Positions 33,996-46,190 of a stretch of 64,000 bases of DNA are shown piece by piece. Within the stretch, counting starts at the first letter, position 1. Every line of letters starts with the position of its first letter. The position numbers and the translations under genes were made by a program. This DNA comes from Hymenopus coronatus (lineage: Eukaryota > Arthropoda > Insecta > Mantodea > Hymenopodidae), in contig CM060890.1 of the NCBI GenBank assembly GCA_030762935.1, positions 62,312,765 through 62,376,764 on the forward strand. Reading direction: 5' to 3'. The notes under the pieces are model-generated. The model saw nothing but the letters and a program-made list of their open reading frames with translations. It did no database searches and was not told the DNA's origin.

Positions 33996-35514
33996 GTGAT
34001 TTATATAAATTATGTGCTTTACACCTACAGTTTTAAATTATTTTAGTGTGAATTTTTGTCTCGCTATGTTTTGTATTATATAAAATAATACAAATTCCAT
34101 TCATAATAAACAGAAACTTACATCTGTTCAAAGGAAATGTGATCACCATTGTTAATGTATTACACCTTAATGGTTGATCTGTTGTGGTCTCGTGGCATCC
34201 TATACTTCTTCGTCCTTTTGGAAGATTAGAAAAACCTGTTTATGACATCTCTCAATGTGACGCATCCCATTGGAGTTTATATTGATCTTGAACACGCACA
34301 ATATATTAAATGTTATTAAGGAATTCATTAAAAGTTTGCTCCAAGTTAGTTAATCTCAAAATTTAGAATACATAGCAAGTGCACACCTCACCATTACAAT
34401 CGTCGCAAAACTTAAAAGGCATATGAACTGTGGTCAATGCTCGTGCCTAGCAAGTGGACGGTTACCGATGGTAATTTGTACGTGTGAACACGTTTTACAC
34501 ACCGGTCATAGTGCCTGTCCATGGTTTCCTAGTTAAACACATTAAACCTCCTTTAAACATTAAAATCTTACATTGATAGTGGTAATCCATAATAGAGACA
34601 ACATCATTGGAACAGCAAGCATTCCAGGAGTTTCTTCTTCTTCTTCTTCAAAAGCACTTAATTTGAAGTTGTCACTTTCAACCTCTAAGTTAGTGATAAT
34701 CGATTCCTGGCAATTTCTTTGTTGAAAATTTCCAGCTGAAGCCATTCTGCATGCCTAACTGGTGAAATGTCTTAAGTTGCACTGCTTTTGCCTCGCGCAT
34801 AAGTTTTTCTACACCCCTAATTTGTACCTAGTATTTCTATCGGGACTGAGAATAAATTGTTTCATGTTGTTCATCGAAAAACTACTTGTAACAAATTTGT
34901 ATCTCAAAGAGAAATATAATAATTTCATTTGCATATTAACAAGATTTCAACTCGTGTTTAAAACACGACTTAAGATGCCCATTCACTTTATTACTTCTTT
35001 TGTGGTTTGTGTATGTTGCAGCATCTAAGTATCGCAGAGAAAGGATTTTTGTACAGCCGTGATCAGAAAATAAAAATCTGTCTATTTATATCATTATCAT
35101 CTATAATTTGCTAATATTTTTACGAGCGCAATTAATGAAGATAATGTTCTCAGTCCAGACACGGAAGAAGTGTATAGCATAAGCGGCAGCGCTGTTAGGA
35201 GGGGCAAGAATATATAATCCGCTGGAGACATCAGTAAGGTCCGCCTTCATATGCCTTTAAATTCTGCGGAACACTACAGTCACAGATGGTAGGTAAAACA
35301 GTCTCGTATCTGACCTGCATACGCCAACAGACTGAACAGGAATGAGGAGCTTTTTATCTATGATTGCACAGCGTAAAAGCTGGTAACAGTTAAACCTAAT
35401 TTCGTTTTCTCTTAGCTTTGATGTAGGAAATTCCTTAGCCTAATTTTTATATGGGATTCTACATGACTAGTTATTAGTCATGTAAATATACTATATGAAA
35501 AAATTAGGAAATAA
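33996..35514. other. AT-rich DNA, no gene seen
   Basis: Small frames at 34560-34745 (minus, with a GAAGAAGAAGAAGAA-coded Glu run) and 34762-35028 (plus) have no recognisable relatives. Confidence 0.4.
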
Positions 35515-35765
35515 CATATATTTAAAACATTGTTTAGGGTGGGCAATTTTCTTGAAAATCCGTTTTGGAAGCTATTGAACTTAAATATGAAGTTTGCTGT
35601 TCACCCGACATTTCATACAGACAAACATATACCCAAAGATTTTCTCAACTGTTTTATTGAAGGCATCTCAAAGCATATTTCAACTGAAATCAGGTACTTT
35701 TTAGTGCAATGTACGAGTATTACGTCTATGCAGTATTAATTGTAAATGCTAGAGAAAGTACAAAC
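35515..35765 (-). mobile_element. Family P fragment, worn
   Basis: AAACATTGTTTAGGGTGGGC, CTTGAAAATCC, TTGGAAGCTATTGAACTTAA and the final GCTAGAGAAAGT place it as the hairpin-side third of a minus-strand copy. Confidence 0.65.
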
Positions 35766-36329
35766 GAGAAATTCTTACGAATGAATTTTAGCTTCATCGC
35801 CTGTTTGTGTTCCCGGACGCTTCCATTAAATTTAAAATTGAATATTGTAAAATCTGTAGTATTTTGCATTGACGTACCTTCAACCTGGTTTCTCAAATTT
35901 ATTGCCAGTATCTTTAAAAGGTGTTTGTTTATTTACCCATTTATTTTGCAGTTGATAAGGTCAAAAGCTCGTCCGTTCTGCTCTGACATTGAGGATATCG
36001 TACATTAACACCAAGTTAAATTAACAGAATACAAAGCAAAAGTTAATAGAAATACCTACGAGAAAAAAAAAGTAGATGAAATTCTGCAGTACAAACACAA
36101 CGTATTCATTATATTTGTGGTGCAGCAAGCATTTTAAGTCAAGCACTGTGCTGTACAGCGAAAAACAGAACAGAGAGAAAATATGACGACAGAAACAAAT
36201 GCATTAAGCAGATTGGATAAAGATCAGTGTGCCAACAGAATAGTTTCATTCTGTTTGATTTAAAAGTTTGTGTATTTTAACATCCCAATTAATATTATTT
36301 AGCAGTCAGCAGGTCTAAAAATTCCAATC

Positions 36330-36364
<35 letters not shown>

Positions 36365-36699
36365 TAGAGCCCATAACATCCCTTCATGACAAGAGCCTCC
36401 TATTTGTGTAGGGATAGCTCGGAATTTGTACTCTTAACATTGGGAGCCAATCCAGAACGTTTGAATGTTTTTCCAATATTTTAACTTTCCTGATTACTTC
36501 TTCAAATTTTTCACTTTTAGTCTGGTAATATGCAATGCTATGATACTAATCTTATAACTCTACTATATTCTACTTCTATAATTAATTTTGTCAGTGACAT
36601 CAATTTTTATCTCACTTTTCACTATTACTACACTATTCACTTTACTGTTATGTGCTACACTTTCCTATCTGCCTCCCTAGTGTTCTCCATTTTGCTCTG
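35766..36699. other. Unassigned DNA with (TAA)n microsatellite
   Basis: A clean (TAA)n tract lies at 36330-36363. No gene seen. The part after 36400 leads into the RTE-like fragment and may include its worn 3' end. Confidence 0.45.
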
Positions 36700-37480
36700 T
36701 CCTTAATTATCCTCGTCCAATCTGTCCTGGCTGCTGACTGGAATATATCTGCCCTCTACATTTAGGACGACTTCTCTTCCTTTTTCCAGTTCGGACGTCC
36801 CACACTTTTGTAGTGTAAGCCCATCTATCTTGTTGTAGTCTAACGGCATGACCTCCCCACTTCCATTTTAGCTCAAGTGATTTATTTCCCACGTCCATTA
36901 TTTTCGATCTTGTTCACAGTTCTGCATTCGTATTCTGTCTCAAACTCTGAAGTTTAGAATGCACCTTTCCATTTTCCACAGGCATATTCTCAGGCTTTCT
37001 ATTTGTTTTTGTGTGCATGCTCAGTTTTGACATCAATATAATAGTACTGGGTTTACACATCTTTCCAGGATCGTTGATATACATGTCTTGAAGGATCAAA
37101 TTTAGACTGTGAAATTTGCTCTATGCTTGTGTGATTCCTCTGCTATCTCTTTCTCTCCGCTTTTCTTGACTGTTACCAAGTGTGTATTCCTCTACCTGCT
37201 CTATTGTTATGATGTCTAGTGCTATTGGTTTGACAACCTCCAAGGATAACAGTTTCGTTTTATTTGCATTCATTTTTAGGCAGACTTCTTTGCTTTTAAG
37301 ATGCAGTACAGTTAGCATCTGACCCAGTTCTTCTAAGGAATTTCCAAATAAGATTATGTCTTCAGCAAAGCGGAGGTTCCTGAGTCTTCTGCGCTTCATA
37401 TCTATACCGGATTTGCCATTGTCGCTGTTCATTTTTCTGAAAACGTTTACCAGAAACAAATATACTCGATACAAAATGTG
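36700..37480 (-). pseudogene. RTE-like LINE reverse transcriptase C-terminal fragment
   Basis: On the minus strand the first piece has GIDMKRRRLRNLRFAEDIIL: the palm box, where the usual FADD reads FAED (37358-37369). NSLEELGQML and MNANKTKLLS follow, then IEQVEEYTLG (usual form EYxYLG). The next two pieces carry a worn middle part and WKWGGHAVRLQQDRWAYTT, then WDVRTGKRKRSRP, the signature C-terminus of RTE-clade endonuclease/reverse transcriptases. Stops and frame shifts lie between pieces. The endonuclease and first palm boxes are missing. It is dead and 5' truncated. Confidence 0.82.
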
Positions 37481-37734
37481 TGAATACTAGCGGGCTTACT
37501 AGGCGAAATACTTAACTTTTTAAATTTTATTCTCCTTCCATTTAAAGGATAGACTTTAAAGTCAGCTCCGTCTCAAAGACTACCTTCCCTCGCAATCGCA
37601 GTCTTTCTACTGATCATCAGCCTCGTGGAAGAAACACTAGTTTTCTTATTTTATTGAAATCCATTATTTTAATATGCCTGTACACTTTTTGCTTAAAAAG
37701 ATCAACTTTTATCTGCTCTAGTACGTATGCACGT

Positions 37735-37962
37735 ATGCACAATACATAGCAGATTATTGTATTTCATCCAACAATTCTAAACGGAAATACATGTTGGAAG
37801 ATACCAAACTCAAATACCAAGTTTGGTATTTAATGGTCTTTTCGTATTTGAGCTATGCTGCCCACAGGCACACACATACACAGACATTTTAAAAACAAAT
37901 TGGATTCAGGGGGTCTCAAAATATGTATTTCCGGTGAAATCTTGGTATTTAATTTTTTGCTG
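37735..37962. mobile_element. Composite family P fragments in opposite orientations
   Basis: The first 60 bases read as a plus-strand fragment (ATTGTATTTCATCC, GGAAATACATGTT). From GGAAGATACCAAACTC the sequence flips to minus orientation, through CCAAGTTTGGTATTTAATGG to GTATTTCCGGTGAAATCTTGG. The switch point lies near 37796. Confidence 0.7.
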
Positions 37963-38782
37963 CATTAAAAAAGCATATACTTCTATTTACTTGATGATTA
38001 TCAGAAAAAATTACCAGAAATAGTCTTATTACTTGCTCCCTTGTAAGTGGAAGCGAAATAAGGGACCACCATAGGTTAAAGGGATAGTCAAAAGCTGGTT
38101 GCTATGTCACTGAAGTTCCTTTGTTTGTATGGACAGCACTTGACAAATTCCTGTATGAGAAATGTATAAGTTTTTCAAAGCAAAAACCAAAAAACAAGGT
38201 ATGTCTCAAAAACGATGAACTCCACGATAAAAATGCATATTACATAAATTGTGAGTTTTAATGTGCTCTACAAGTTTGTGTCCATCTCTTACGGTTTGGC
38301 AGTTATTCAAAATTAAGTAAAATTCATCCAAAATAAAGTACACTTCAGAGGCTATTCCCAGAAAATTCGAAATATACATTTTATTTGCCAGGTAAATAGC
38401 TTTAATATACGATATTTTAATCAAAATCGTTAGAGCCATTTTTGAAAAAATCAAAATTTTCGAAAAAAATTCCATGTAAAGGGTAGTTGGAGTGGGGGCA
38501 TTTTTCTCAAAATCTTCGTGTCGCATCCCTGGAAGATATTATACTTAAATACCAAGTTTGATATTTTACCGACGTTTCGTTTTTGAGTTATCGTGTTCAC
38601 AGAAACACGGACACACACGGATACACACACACACACGGACCTTTTTCCGAAAATGCTCTTTTTAGTTAAAGGGGGCCCCAAAAAGATATTTCCGGTGAAA
38701 TCTCGGTATCGAATTTTTGGGTGGAGTGCAATACCTTCTGTATACACTATCTACATAGTGCGTATAGAGAAAGTAAAAGTTG
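37963..38782 (-). mobile_element. Family P repeat, near full length
   Basis: Well preserved from AAAAGCATATACTTCTATTT to TACATAGTGCGTATAGAGAAAG. It is close to the copy at 12424-13297, and both share the TGCGTATAGAGAAAGTAAAA end. The outermost 50 bases with the other end are missing. Confidence 0.88.
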
Positions 38783-40329
38783 ACTGCCGCGCTGGCACTT
38801 GGAACACTAGATGGCATTACTGCTACGAATCATTGAACTACTTAATCAGCGAATTGGCACTTGAAAGATGAGTAGGAATATGCTCCGAGATACATGAAAC
38901 GTTCTTGTCCTAAAAATAAAAAAATAAAAAATTAAAAACAGCACTTTGACATTCGACTCTTCAATTATGTTAATTGCAATATACTTGTTTTAAGAATTTC
39001 GCTGAACTTTTTATTTTCTAATTGCATAAAGCATTATTAACATTGCACATACAGGATGCAGGATATGCATTCTCATACTAGACCCTTAATGAAATTAACT
39101 GAGATATTATGGACCTGAACTTTAATCAGAAAAAAATAGTCTAAATTTTACATTTTCTGCTATTATTAGCTGTATCAATCACTTGTGGTATTTATGCATA
39201 TTTGTCATTTAAATTACGTTTCTCTCTTACTGCTGCCACGTTATGGTTTTAATACTTGTTCGCCACATTAAAAACACTCTCAGAATTAATCTCCTCTACC
39301 AGTTTGTGTGCCATCAGTTGCTTTTTTAATTAAAGATGTCTTTTTAGTACCTTAGTTTTATTGATCTACCTTTCATTCGCAATCTTTACTTAATTGATGA
39401 AAATTATGAATTCAGCTATACATTAATTTTATATATTTAAATATTTTCACAAAATTATATAATAATATTATGTAAATTTTGAGGCTCAGATTACTTCTGA
39501 GTGAATTTTGAAAGGCTATACAAATATGAAATCACTAATATGGTAGCATTAGGTAAGAAGAATAACTAATATGACAAAAAGGTATAATTATAAAAGGTAA
39601 TTATAAATCTGAAATTGGTAAATGTGTGTGAAATTTAAAACTTAACTATTTTTTATGATTTTTAGATAGCTTCATGTTATGTCAGTTAATGCAGTTGGTA
39701 ATCCCTATTAATAGTAGTAGTTAAAATGTGTTGAAAGGTCAAATTTGCCCTAAGGGATTCAGACAACATCACGTATACGACCACAGCCGCCGCCACATTT
39801 CATTCCTCTTCAAAATATGTATGAATCAATGAATTACAGAGTAGGCATGTGCTGTAGGTTTTAGTATTAAAAGAATAGATATATTTTCAGCATCTCAGAA
39901 TAAAGAAGGAAGCAAATAACTCGAGTAATGAAACCTCTTAATGTGCTTCGGTAAGGCTCTCTGGGATTGGATAAAGAGCTCAGCGGCATTAAAAATGCTG
40001 GAATCCCATCATAATTCACTGTGCTGAAAGACCAATTAAGAAGGGATTGGCTACTTAAATTTTAATGCAGGTTTGCTAGGGGAAGGCTGCTGGAAGACAC
40101 TCTGGAAGTTTTAATGTACCATCATCTTAGCTGTACAGTTGAAAACGAAGGGAAGGAGATAATGTGGTGGCTGAAGATCTGCACTGAACAAAGACATAAG
40201 GGGATTGGTCAGCAAGATTACTGGACCACCTTTGTTTTCCTCCATTGGAATTATGGATTTGTAACATCAAACATAATTTGATGATGTCTCGGTCCGTCGT
40301 CTGTGTACAGAGCTAATTTTTACTTTATG
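38783..40329. other. AT-rich DNA, no gene seen
   Basis: A 1.5-kb stretch without recognisable genes or multi-copy repeats. The part near 39940-40250 is less AT-rich but has only short frames. Confidence 0.45.
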
Positions 40330-41052
40330 TATATAATGTACATAGTGGATAGAGAAGGTGATATGTTCCACCCAAAACTTCGATACCAAGATTTCTGCGA
40401 AAATACATATTTGAGGATTCTCTGGATCCAAAGAAAGCACTTTTAACAGTGTAGAAGCTCAGTATGTTCCAAAGATGCATCACTCAGATTTTTAGAAAAC
40501 GTTTTCCACTCAACACTATACTTTACATGGACAATTTTCGATCATTTTAATTTCTCAAAAATGGCTCGATTTTAATTAAAATACTAGATATTTATAGCAT
40601 TTTTGCAACAAACGAAATTTATATTCTGTATCTTTTGGGGATAACTTGTGATGACACCTTCATCTTCATTTTGTGTAACTAATATAATTGGTAAAAGAGA
40701 GGGGACAAACCCTTACTATACAAAAACATAGAACTCTTTAAAGCACACAATCTGTATCATATACAGTTTTGTATAACTTTTGTATAACTAGTAATCCGTA
40801 AGAGATAGATAAAAATTTACAATACAAAAAACGCAGATCTCGTTAAAACACACATTTTATGTCACATACATTTTTTTTAGAGCAAAACGTTTCCGAAATA
40901 TTTCGTGTTATGGTTTCAATTTTAAACTACTTAAACTTTTCTCCAAAGGAAAGCTATCTTTCTTTTCGTCTCTCTTTTGTTTACCCCTAACAAGCAAAGA
41001 AAACGGAATTTCAATTGTTTCACATAGCGACTACCTTTTAAGGAATTTGACT
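40330..41052 (+). mobile_element. Family P repeat, diverged, right end missing
   Basis: From TGTACATAGTGGATAGAGAAG to GCGACTACCTTTTAAGGAATT. A block around AACCGTAAGAGATAGATAAA appears twice (near 40690 and 40797), a local duplication of about 110 bases. Confidence 0.78.
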
Positions 41053-41886
41053 ACGCGTGGCGAACTAGCAATTACACCTAGATCACAAAGAACGACTATA
41101 TATATACTAAGAGTGACAAAAAAGTGGGACATCTATTTCTTAAAATCTTGTTACTATTACACAACTGCACTTTTTCGCACTGTGAAGAAAATCATGAGGT
41201 ATTGTATTCATAATACTTTCTCTGCCCTCTGTAGTTTATTACTAGGTATAGGAATTATTCTTATGAAAGCTTGTTTTCTATAACCTTTGTGTAGAAGTAG
41301 CTACATTACACATTTCCTCATAGATAAAAGGCAATAGCTATAGTGAAATGTAAGACAATATAATTTAGCCAAGAGCTATCTCAATAATTTGTTAGCAGAA
41401 GTACGCCAACAATGGTTTACATACGTCTATGTGTAGGGAACATGTAGTGAAATATGTATTTGCCGCCTCTATCAAGCGCATTCGCGTGAAATTACGTAAG
41501 AGTAATACCATAGCAACCAGCTACCAGAGAGTAACATGCGATTGTAAATGGTCCATAAAAATTGTATATTTTAAAACATATGTTATGTGAAAGTAGATAT
41601 TCTAAAGAAAATGTAAATATGTTAACATGTGTATCACTAGCGGATTTCAAATGTTTAAACCCAAAGCATGATGGGTAATATTATGTAGCTTCTTCATTCT
41701 CCGAGTATCTGTATGTGAGACAGTTCGCACGAGGTTAGCGTGTCCGAGTGGAGACAAAGTGACGGGTGCATTATGATATCAGTGTATTATACAGCCCTTG
41801 GGCTTTCATTATTATAATTATTGACGAGTTAGTTGAGAATACATCGAGTTCTTACCAGTCAAGTTCACAGTTGTGTTGGTTCAGTA
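41053..41886. other. Unassigned DNA
   Basis: A 78-codon plus frame (41047-41283) begins inside family P and continues with no recognisable domain. No gene supported. Confidence 0.4.
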
Positions 41887-42556
41887 AAAATATAAATTCT
41901 TTTTACTTTCTCTACACGTACTACGTACTGTAATGCACCCAAAACTTTGATTTCACCGGAAATACATCTTTTGAGATCTCCTGCATTAAAAAAAAAAATG
42001 TTTAACAAAATGTCCATGTGCATATGTGTGTGTGTGGGGGGGGGTAGCATAAATAAAAAACAAGTCTGTATTTAGATTTGGTATCTTCCAAGGATGCGAC
42101 ACGAAGATTTTCAAGAAAATCCCCCCTCTCCAAGCTACCCTTTACAAGGAAGAATTTCGAAAATTTTTATTTTCTCAAAAATGGCTCTAACGATTTTGAT
42201 TAATATTTCTTATCCTTGAGATATTTACATGTCAAATTAAAGGTATATCTTGAATTTTCTGGGAATAACCTTTACATACCTCATGTTCTGAATTACTTTT
42301 GCATAATTGATAAACCGTAAAAAATTGACGGATACATACTGTCCAAAAAATACATCTCGTTAAAAACAATTTATTCATAAACAGTTTTTTTGTAGAGCTA
42401 ACCATTTTAAGTTTATGCTGTTATTATTTTCAACAGTTAAAATGTTTCTCAAAAGCAAAGTCCTGATTCATTTCATTTTCTTTTGCTTTACTCCTGACCG
42501 TAAAAGTAGGACCGAATTTCAATGACGGTTGTATAGCGACAACTTTAAGCTGTAAG
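41887..42556 (+). mobile_element. Family P repeat interrupted by element-3
   Basis: It has a well-kept left end, CTTTTTACTTTCTCTACACG, then CTACGTACTGTAATGCACCC. It runs to AGCGACAACTTTAAGCTGTA, where element-3 begins. The missing right end is not found after the inserted element, so the copy was probably already truncated. Confidence 0.84.
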
Positions 42557-42922
42557 TACTTTAAGTCCTCCTATCCAACTCCTGTCCTACACACGGCTTG
42601 TGTGAAAAAACAATTAAACTAATAACAATTGAACATTATAGTTGGTTATAGTATGAATGCTGGGCTTGAAAGTACTTACAACACTGCAAGTCGCCATTGG
42701 GGTTGTCATCTCAAAATAATTTGAGATCACCTTGTGATTTACCGGGAAACATGTGAGTCAGTTGAGAAATTCAATGCTACGCCGGTATGTTGCCATGGTA
42801 GCTCAGTAGAAGAGCAGCCGGCTGGAGACCAAGAGATGCGTGGTTCAAATCCCGGCTATGGCATTGAATTTTTACGTCTCACTCAACCTATCCAACTCCT
42901 ATCCTATACACGGTAAAACAAT
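42557..42922 (+). mobile_element. Element-3: tRNA-like sequence with repeated tails
   Basis: The tRNA-like part at 42792-42862 has acceptor arms GCCATGG and CTATGGC that pair. It also has a D-arm A box TAGCTCAGTAG and a B box GGTTCAAATCC. Before it lie GTCGCCATTGGGGTTGTC and a tail block with CCAACTCCTGTCCTACACAC. After it the same tail (CCAACTCCTATCCTATACAC) occurs again. The element at 54061-54478 has the same parts in reverse. Confidence 0.8.
42792..42862 (+). ncRNA. tRNA-like head of element-3 (pseudo-tRNA)
   Basis: A cloverleaf-sized sequence with a fully pairing 7-bp acceptor stem (one G-T pair), a D stem GCTC/GAGC and a canonical T loop TTCAAAT. The anticodon and T stems carry mismatches. 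The loop reads CTGGAGA, which would give a GGA anticodon. Because it recurs inside a repeat I treat it as a tRNA-derived promoter module, not a working tRNA gene. Confidence 0.6.
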
Positions 42923-43234
42923 TAAACCAATCGACTCATTGTGTTGTCATTTTATTGCCAATTTAGGCGTTATTTATTCATATTTTTGCATTTATATACA
43001 GTATATAAACAGCTTTGTATTAATGATGACGCTCACGAAAAGAAGAAACAATGTTAGAATTAAGGGAAATGGACCATTTCTATGCACAAAAGTGTACAAT
43101 TTATCTCCATGAAGCAATGGCTATTATTACTTAATTTATTTATGTAGCAGGAGCAGGGTGGCGCTAAGTAACACAAACGCAGTGAAACAATTTCCTCAAG
43201 TCTTTATTTATAGCCCAGATTGTGGGTACCCTGA
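42923..43234. other. AT-rich DNA, no gene seen
   Basis: No repeat or gene signal in this stretch between element-3 and the candidate exon. Confidence 0.4.
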
Positions 43235-43435
43235 TTAAAACGTGATGATTCTAACACGCACCTCCGGGAGTTGCGGAGCAAGCTGGTCTCACGTGGGCAG
43301 ACCCTCTGTGGCAAGGGAAAATGCGGACGTGATCCTGAATCCTGCGAAAAGATTTGCTCTTTTGCTAGGGATAATCATAGCCTGCATACGGAACACACTG
43401 TTCGAAACAAATGGTGCTATAAAATTCCAGTCCAA
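43235..43435 (+). CDS. Candidate cysteine-rich internal exon, unknown product
   Basis: An open frame with balanced composition, unlike the AT-rich surroundings, ends exactly at CAA followed by GTAAAA (43436), a usable splice donor in phase 0. The frame reads SRGQTLCGKGKCGRDPESCE and continues with KICSFARDN and NKWCYKIPVQ. Five cysteines and a high charge content look more like real protein than chance. A stop at 43232-43234 bounds the frame upstream, so the acceptor would lie between there and about 43270; no strong acceptor is obvious. A second frame (43242-43439) is open as well, which weakens the case. I do not recognise the protein. Confidence 0.25.
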
Positions 43436-43594
43436 GTAAAAATGTATGTGTTCCTGTTAGTATTGGTGGATCATTTGCAAAAGGTAATTAGCCTAAATGT
43501 CAATACACAATAAAAGATTCTCAATATATGACTTGCACTAAAATATTAAGATGATATACCTGTGAAATTTAACCAAAAATTAAAAAAAACTTAT
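43436..43594. other. AT-rich spacer
   Basis: Spacer between the candidate exon and the family P cluster. Nothing recognised. Confidence 0.4.
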
Positions 43595-44434
43595 ATTTTG
43601 CATTCACGTGACTTTCCCTATATCGCTGTAACAAATTATTATTAAAAACATATTTTTTGTCCATTATGATAATCCAGATAAACATTAGCAGAAACTGTCT
43701 TGATTACTTGCTTCCTTGTCAGTGGAAGGAAAAATAAGGGAATACACGGATAAAACGATAGTCAATTCCTTTAAAAGCTGGTTGCCATGTGATTAAAATC
43801 CGTTTCTATACAGGGCTAGGAGTTTATAATTTTCCTTGTGAGAAAAATTGTAATTTGAATCTGAAGTAAATAATAAGAAATATCTCAGAAATGGTCAATT
43901 CCAAGAAAAAAACTTATATGGGATAAATTGTGTGTTTTAAAGTGATCTACATTTTTTGTTTAGTAAATTTTTGCCTAGCTTTTACGGCTTACCAGTTATG
44001 CAAAATTCAGCAAAATTTTTTTCAGAATAAGGAGCTGTTCAGAGGCTATTCCCAGAAAATTCAAGATATTTATTTTATTCGTTCATGTAAATATCTTTAA
44101 TATATGATATTTTAAAGCTATTTTTGAGAGAACTGAAATGTTCGAATTTTTTTTTCATATAAAGGATAGCTTCAGGTGTGAGAATCTTTGTGTTACATAC
44201 ATGTAAGATACTTAACTTAAATACTATGATTGGTATTTTACCGAAGTTTCGTTTTTGAGTTATCGTATTCACATACGGACACAGGGATATACACTTGAAC
44301 CTTTTTCAGAAAATTCTTTTTTTTGGATACAGGGGACCCTAAAACATTTCCGGTGAACTCTCAGTATTGAATTTTTTGAGGGAGTACAATACTTTCTCTA
44401 AACGCTATGTACATAGTACGTGTAGGAAAACTAA
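43595..44434 (-). mobile_element. Family P repeat, first of an inverted trio
   Basis: From GCATTCACGTGACTTTCCC to ACATAGTACGTGTAGGAAAA. The next copy begins at once in the opposite orientation. Confidence 0.86.
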
Positions 44435-45372
44435 AAAGGATTTTTAGAGAAAAAAGATCCGTGTGTGTCCGTGTGCCTGTGAACACGATAACTCAAAAAC
44501 GAAAAGTCGGTAAAGTACCAAAGTTGGCATATAAGTTTATTATCTTCCAAGGATACAACACGAAGATTTTGGGGGAAATTACCTCAACTTAAACTTACCT
44601 TGACATAGAAAAATGTTGGAAAATTTTAATTTTCTCAGAAATTGATCTAACGATTTTGATTAATATTTCGTATATTGAAGATATTAAACGGCAACAAATA
44701 GAAAGTTTATCTTGAATTTTCTGGGAATAGCCTCTGAAGACCTTTTATTTTAGTAGTTTAGCGTCCTATAACTTTGTTTGGTCGTATCGGACGATGAATG
44801 AGATTGGTGATATGATGCTCAAATGATATCGAGGTCCATGGAGTTTAAAGTTACTCGATATTCATCTTAGGATAAGGGAAAACCCCGAAAGAAAACCTAA
44901 TCCGGGTTACTCACCCTAAGCGGGATTCGAATTCACGACCTTTTGAATGTGAGGGAGACACGCTAGCATCACACCACTCAAGAAAAGACTTCTTATTCTG
45001 GATGAATTTTGCTGGATTTTACACAACCAGTAACTGTAAGAGATAGACGAAAACTTACTACACAAAATATGTAAATGTCTTTAAAACACACAATTTATGA
45101 CATATACATCTTTTTTGTGGAGTTGGTCATTTTTGAGATATTCCTTGATATTGTTTTTAGTTTTAAAATATTTAAATTTTTCACATACCAAAATTTGTCA
45201 ATCCCTGGCATTGCAGAGAAATGGGTTTCATCTACATGGCAACCATCTTTTAAATGATTTGACTATCGCTTTGGCCTAGAGTATTCCCTTATTTGTGTTT
45301 TACTTACAATAAAGTATTTCTGCTAATGCTTATCTCGATTAGCATGAAGTAGATAGAAAAAAAATCTTATGT
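44435..45372 (+). mobile_element. Family P repeat, second of an inverted trio, split by SINE-2
   Basis: It lacks the hairpin end and starts at TTTTTAGAGAAAAAAGATCC. Bases 44435-44751 and 44989-45372 form one copy split by a SINE-2 insertion at the CTGAAGACC site. After the SINE the reading resumes with AAGACTTCTTATTCTGGATG. It ends at TTAGCATGAAGTAGATAGAA. Confidence 0.86.
44752..44988 (-). mobile_element. SINE-2 inserted into a family P copy
   Basis: From TTTAGCGTCCTATAACTTTG through TCGAGGTCCATGGAGTTTAA and GGGAAAACCCCGAAAG to the head with GATTCGAATTCACGACC (B box in reverse) and GAATGTGAGGGAGACACGC. Host sequence TGAAGACCTTTT before and AAAAGACTTCTT after look like an imperfect target-site duplication. 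This dates the SINE as younger than the family P copy. Confidence 0.9.
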
Positions 45373-46190
45373 GTGACACTCACATGCCTTTCTCTAGTTG
45401 CCCTACAAACAAACTTCTTACAAAAGATTTGTCTTCTTTCTACACAATGCTAATCGACATAAACATTAGCAGAATGTTCTTATTAGTAAGTTCCTTATAA
45501 GTAGAAGGAAACTAAAGGAATGCGCTATGCTAAAGAGATAGTCAAATGTTTTAAAAGATGTCTATATGCGATTGTCATTGCAAATGGTTTCTTTGCTTAG
45601 GCAGAAGTAAAGCAAAAGAAAAAGTGCACTTCTTGTCTGCGAAAAGTATAAATACTTTACAATTGAAACCAATAACAATAATTATCTGGAAAACCGCAAA
45701 CTCTACGAAAAAATGTATAACATAAATTGTGTATTTTCATGTATCAAGTTTTTGTCTATCTCTTACGGTGAACTAGTTATGCAAAATTCAGGAAAATTCA
45801 TCCAGAATAAACAGGTAGAAGCTATTCTCAGAAAATTCAAGATATATATTTTTTTTATTCGTGATAAAAATAGCTTTAATATGTGGTATTTTAATCAAAA
45901 TCGTTAGTCATTTTTGAGAAAGTCAAACATGTTTAAAAAGTCCCCTGTTAAAGGGTATTGGGGGTGGGGGGATTTTCTTGAAAATCTTCATGTTAAATCC
46001 TTGGAAGATACTGAACTTTTCGTTTTGGGCTGTTCTATGCACAGACACACATTCACTGACATACATGGACCTTTTTCCAAAATTGATTTTTTGGACTGTA
46101 TATCTGATGAAATCTCGGTATCGAATTTTGGAGTGTAATATAATATCTGCTCTATTAACTATGTACATAGTACTTGAAGAGAAATTAAAA
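45373..46190 (-). mobile_element. Family P repeat, third of an inverted trio
   Basis: From CACTCACATGCCTTTCTCTAG to TGTACATAGTACTTGAAGAG. It joins the previous copy at their non-hairpin ends. Confidence 0.86.

Noticed and set aside
42792..42862. A working tRNA gene (GGA anticodon)
   Set aside because: The same tRNA-like sequence recurs at 54.1 and 61.4 kb with repeat flanks, and its anticodon and T stems have mismatches.
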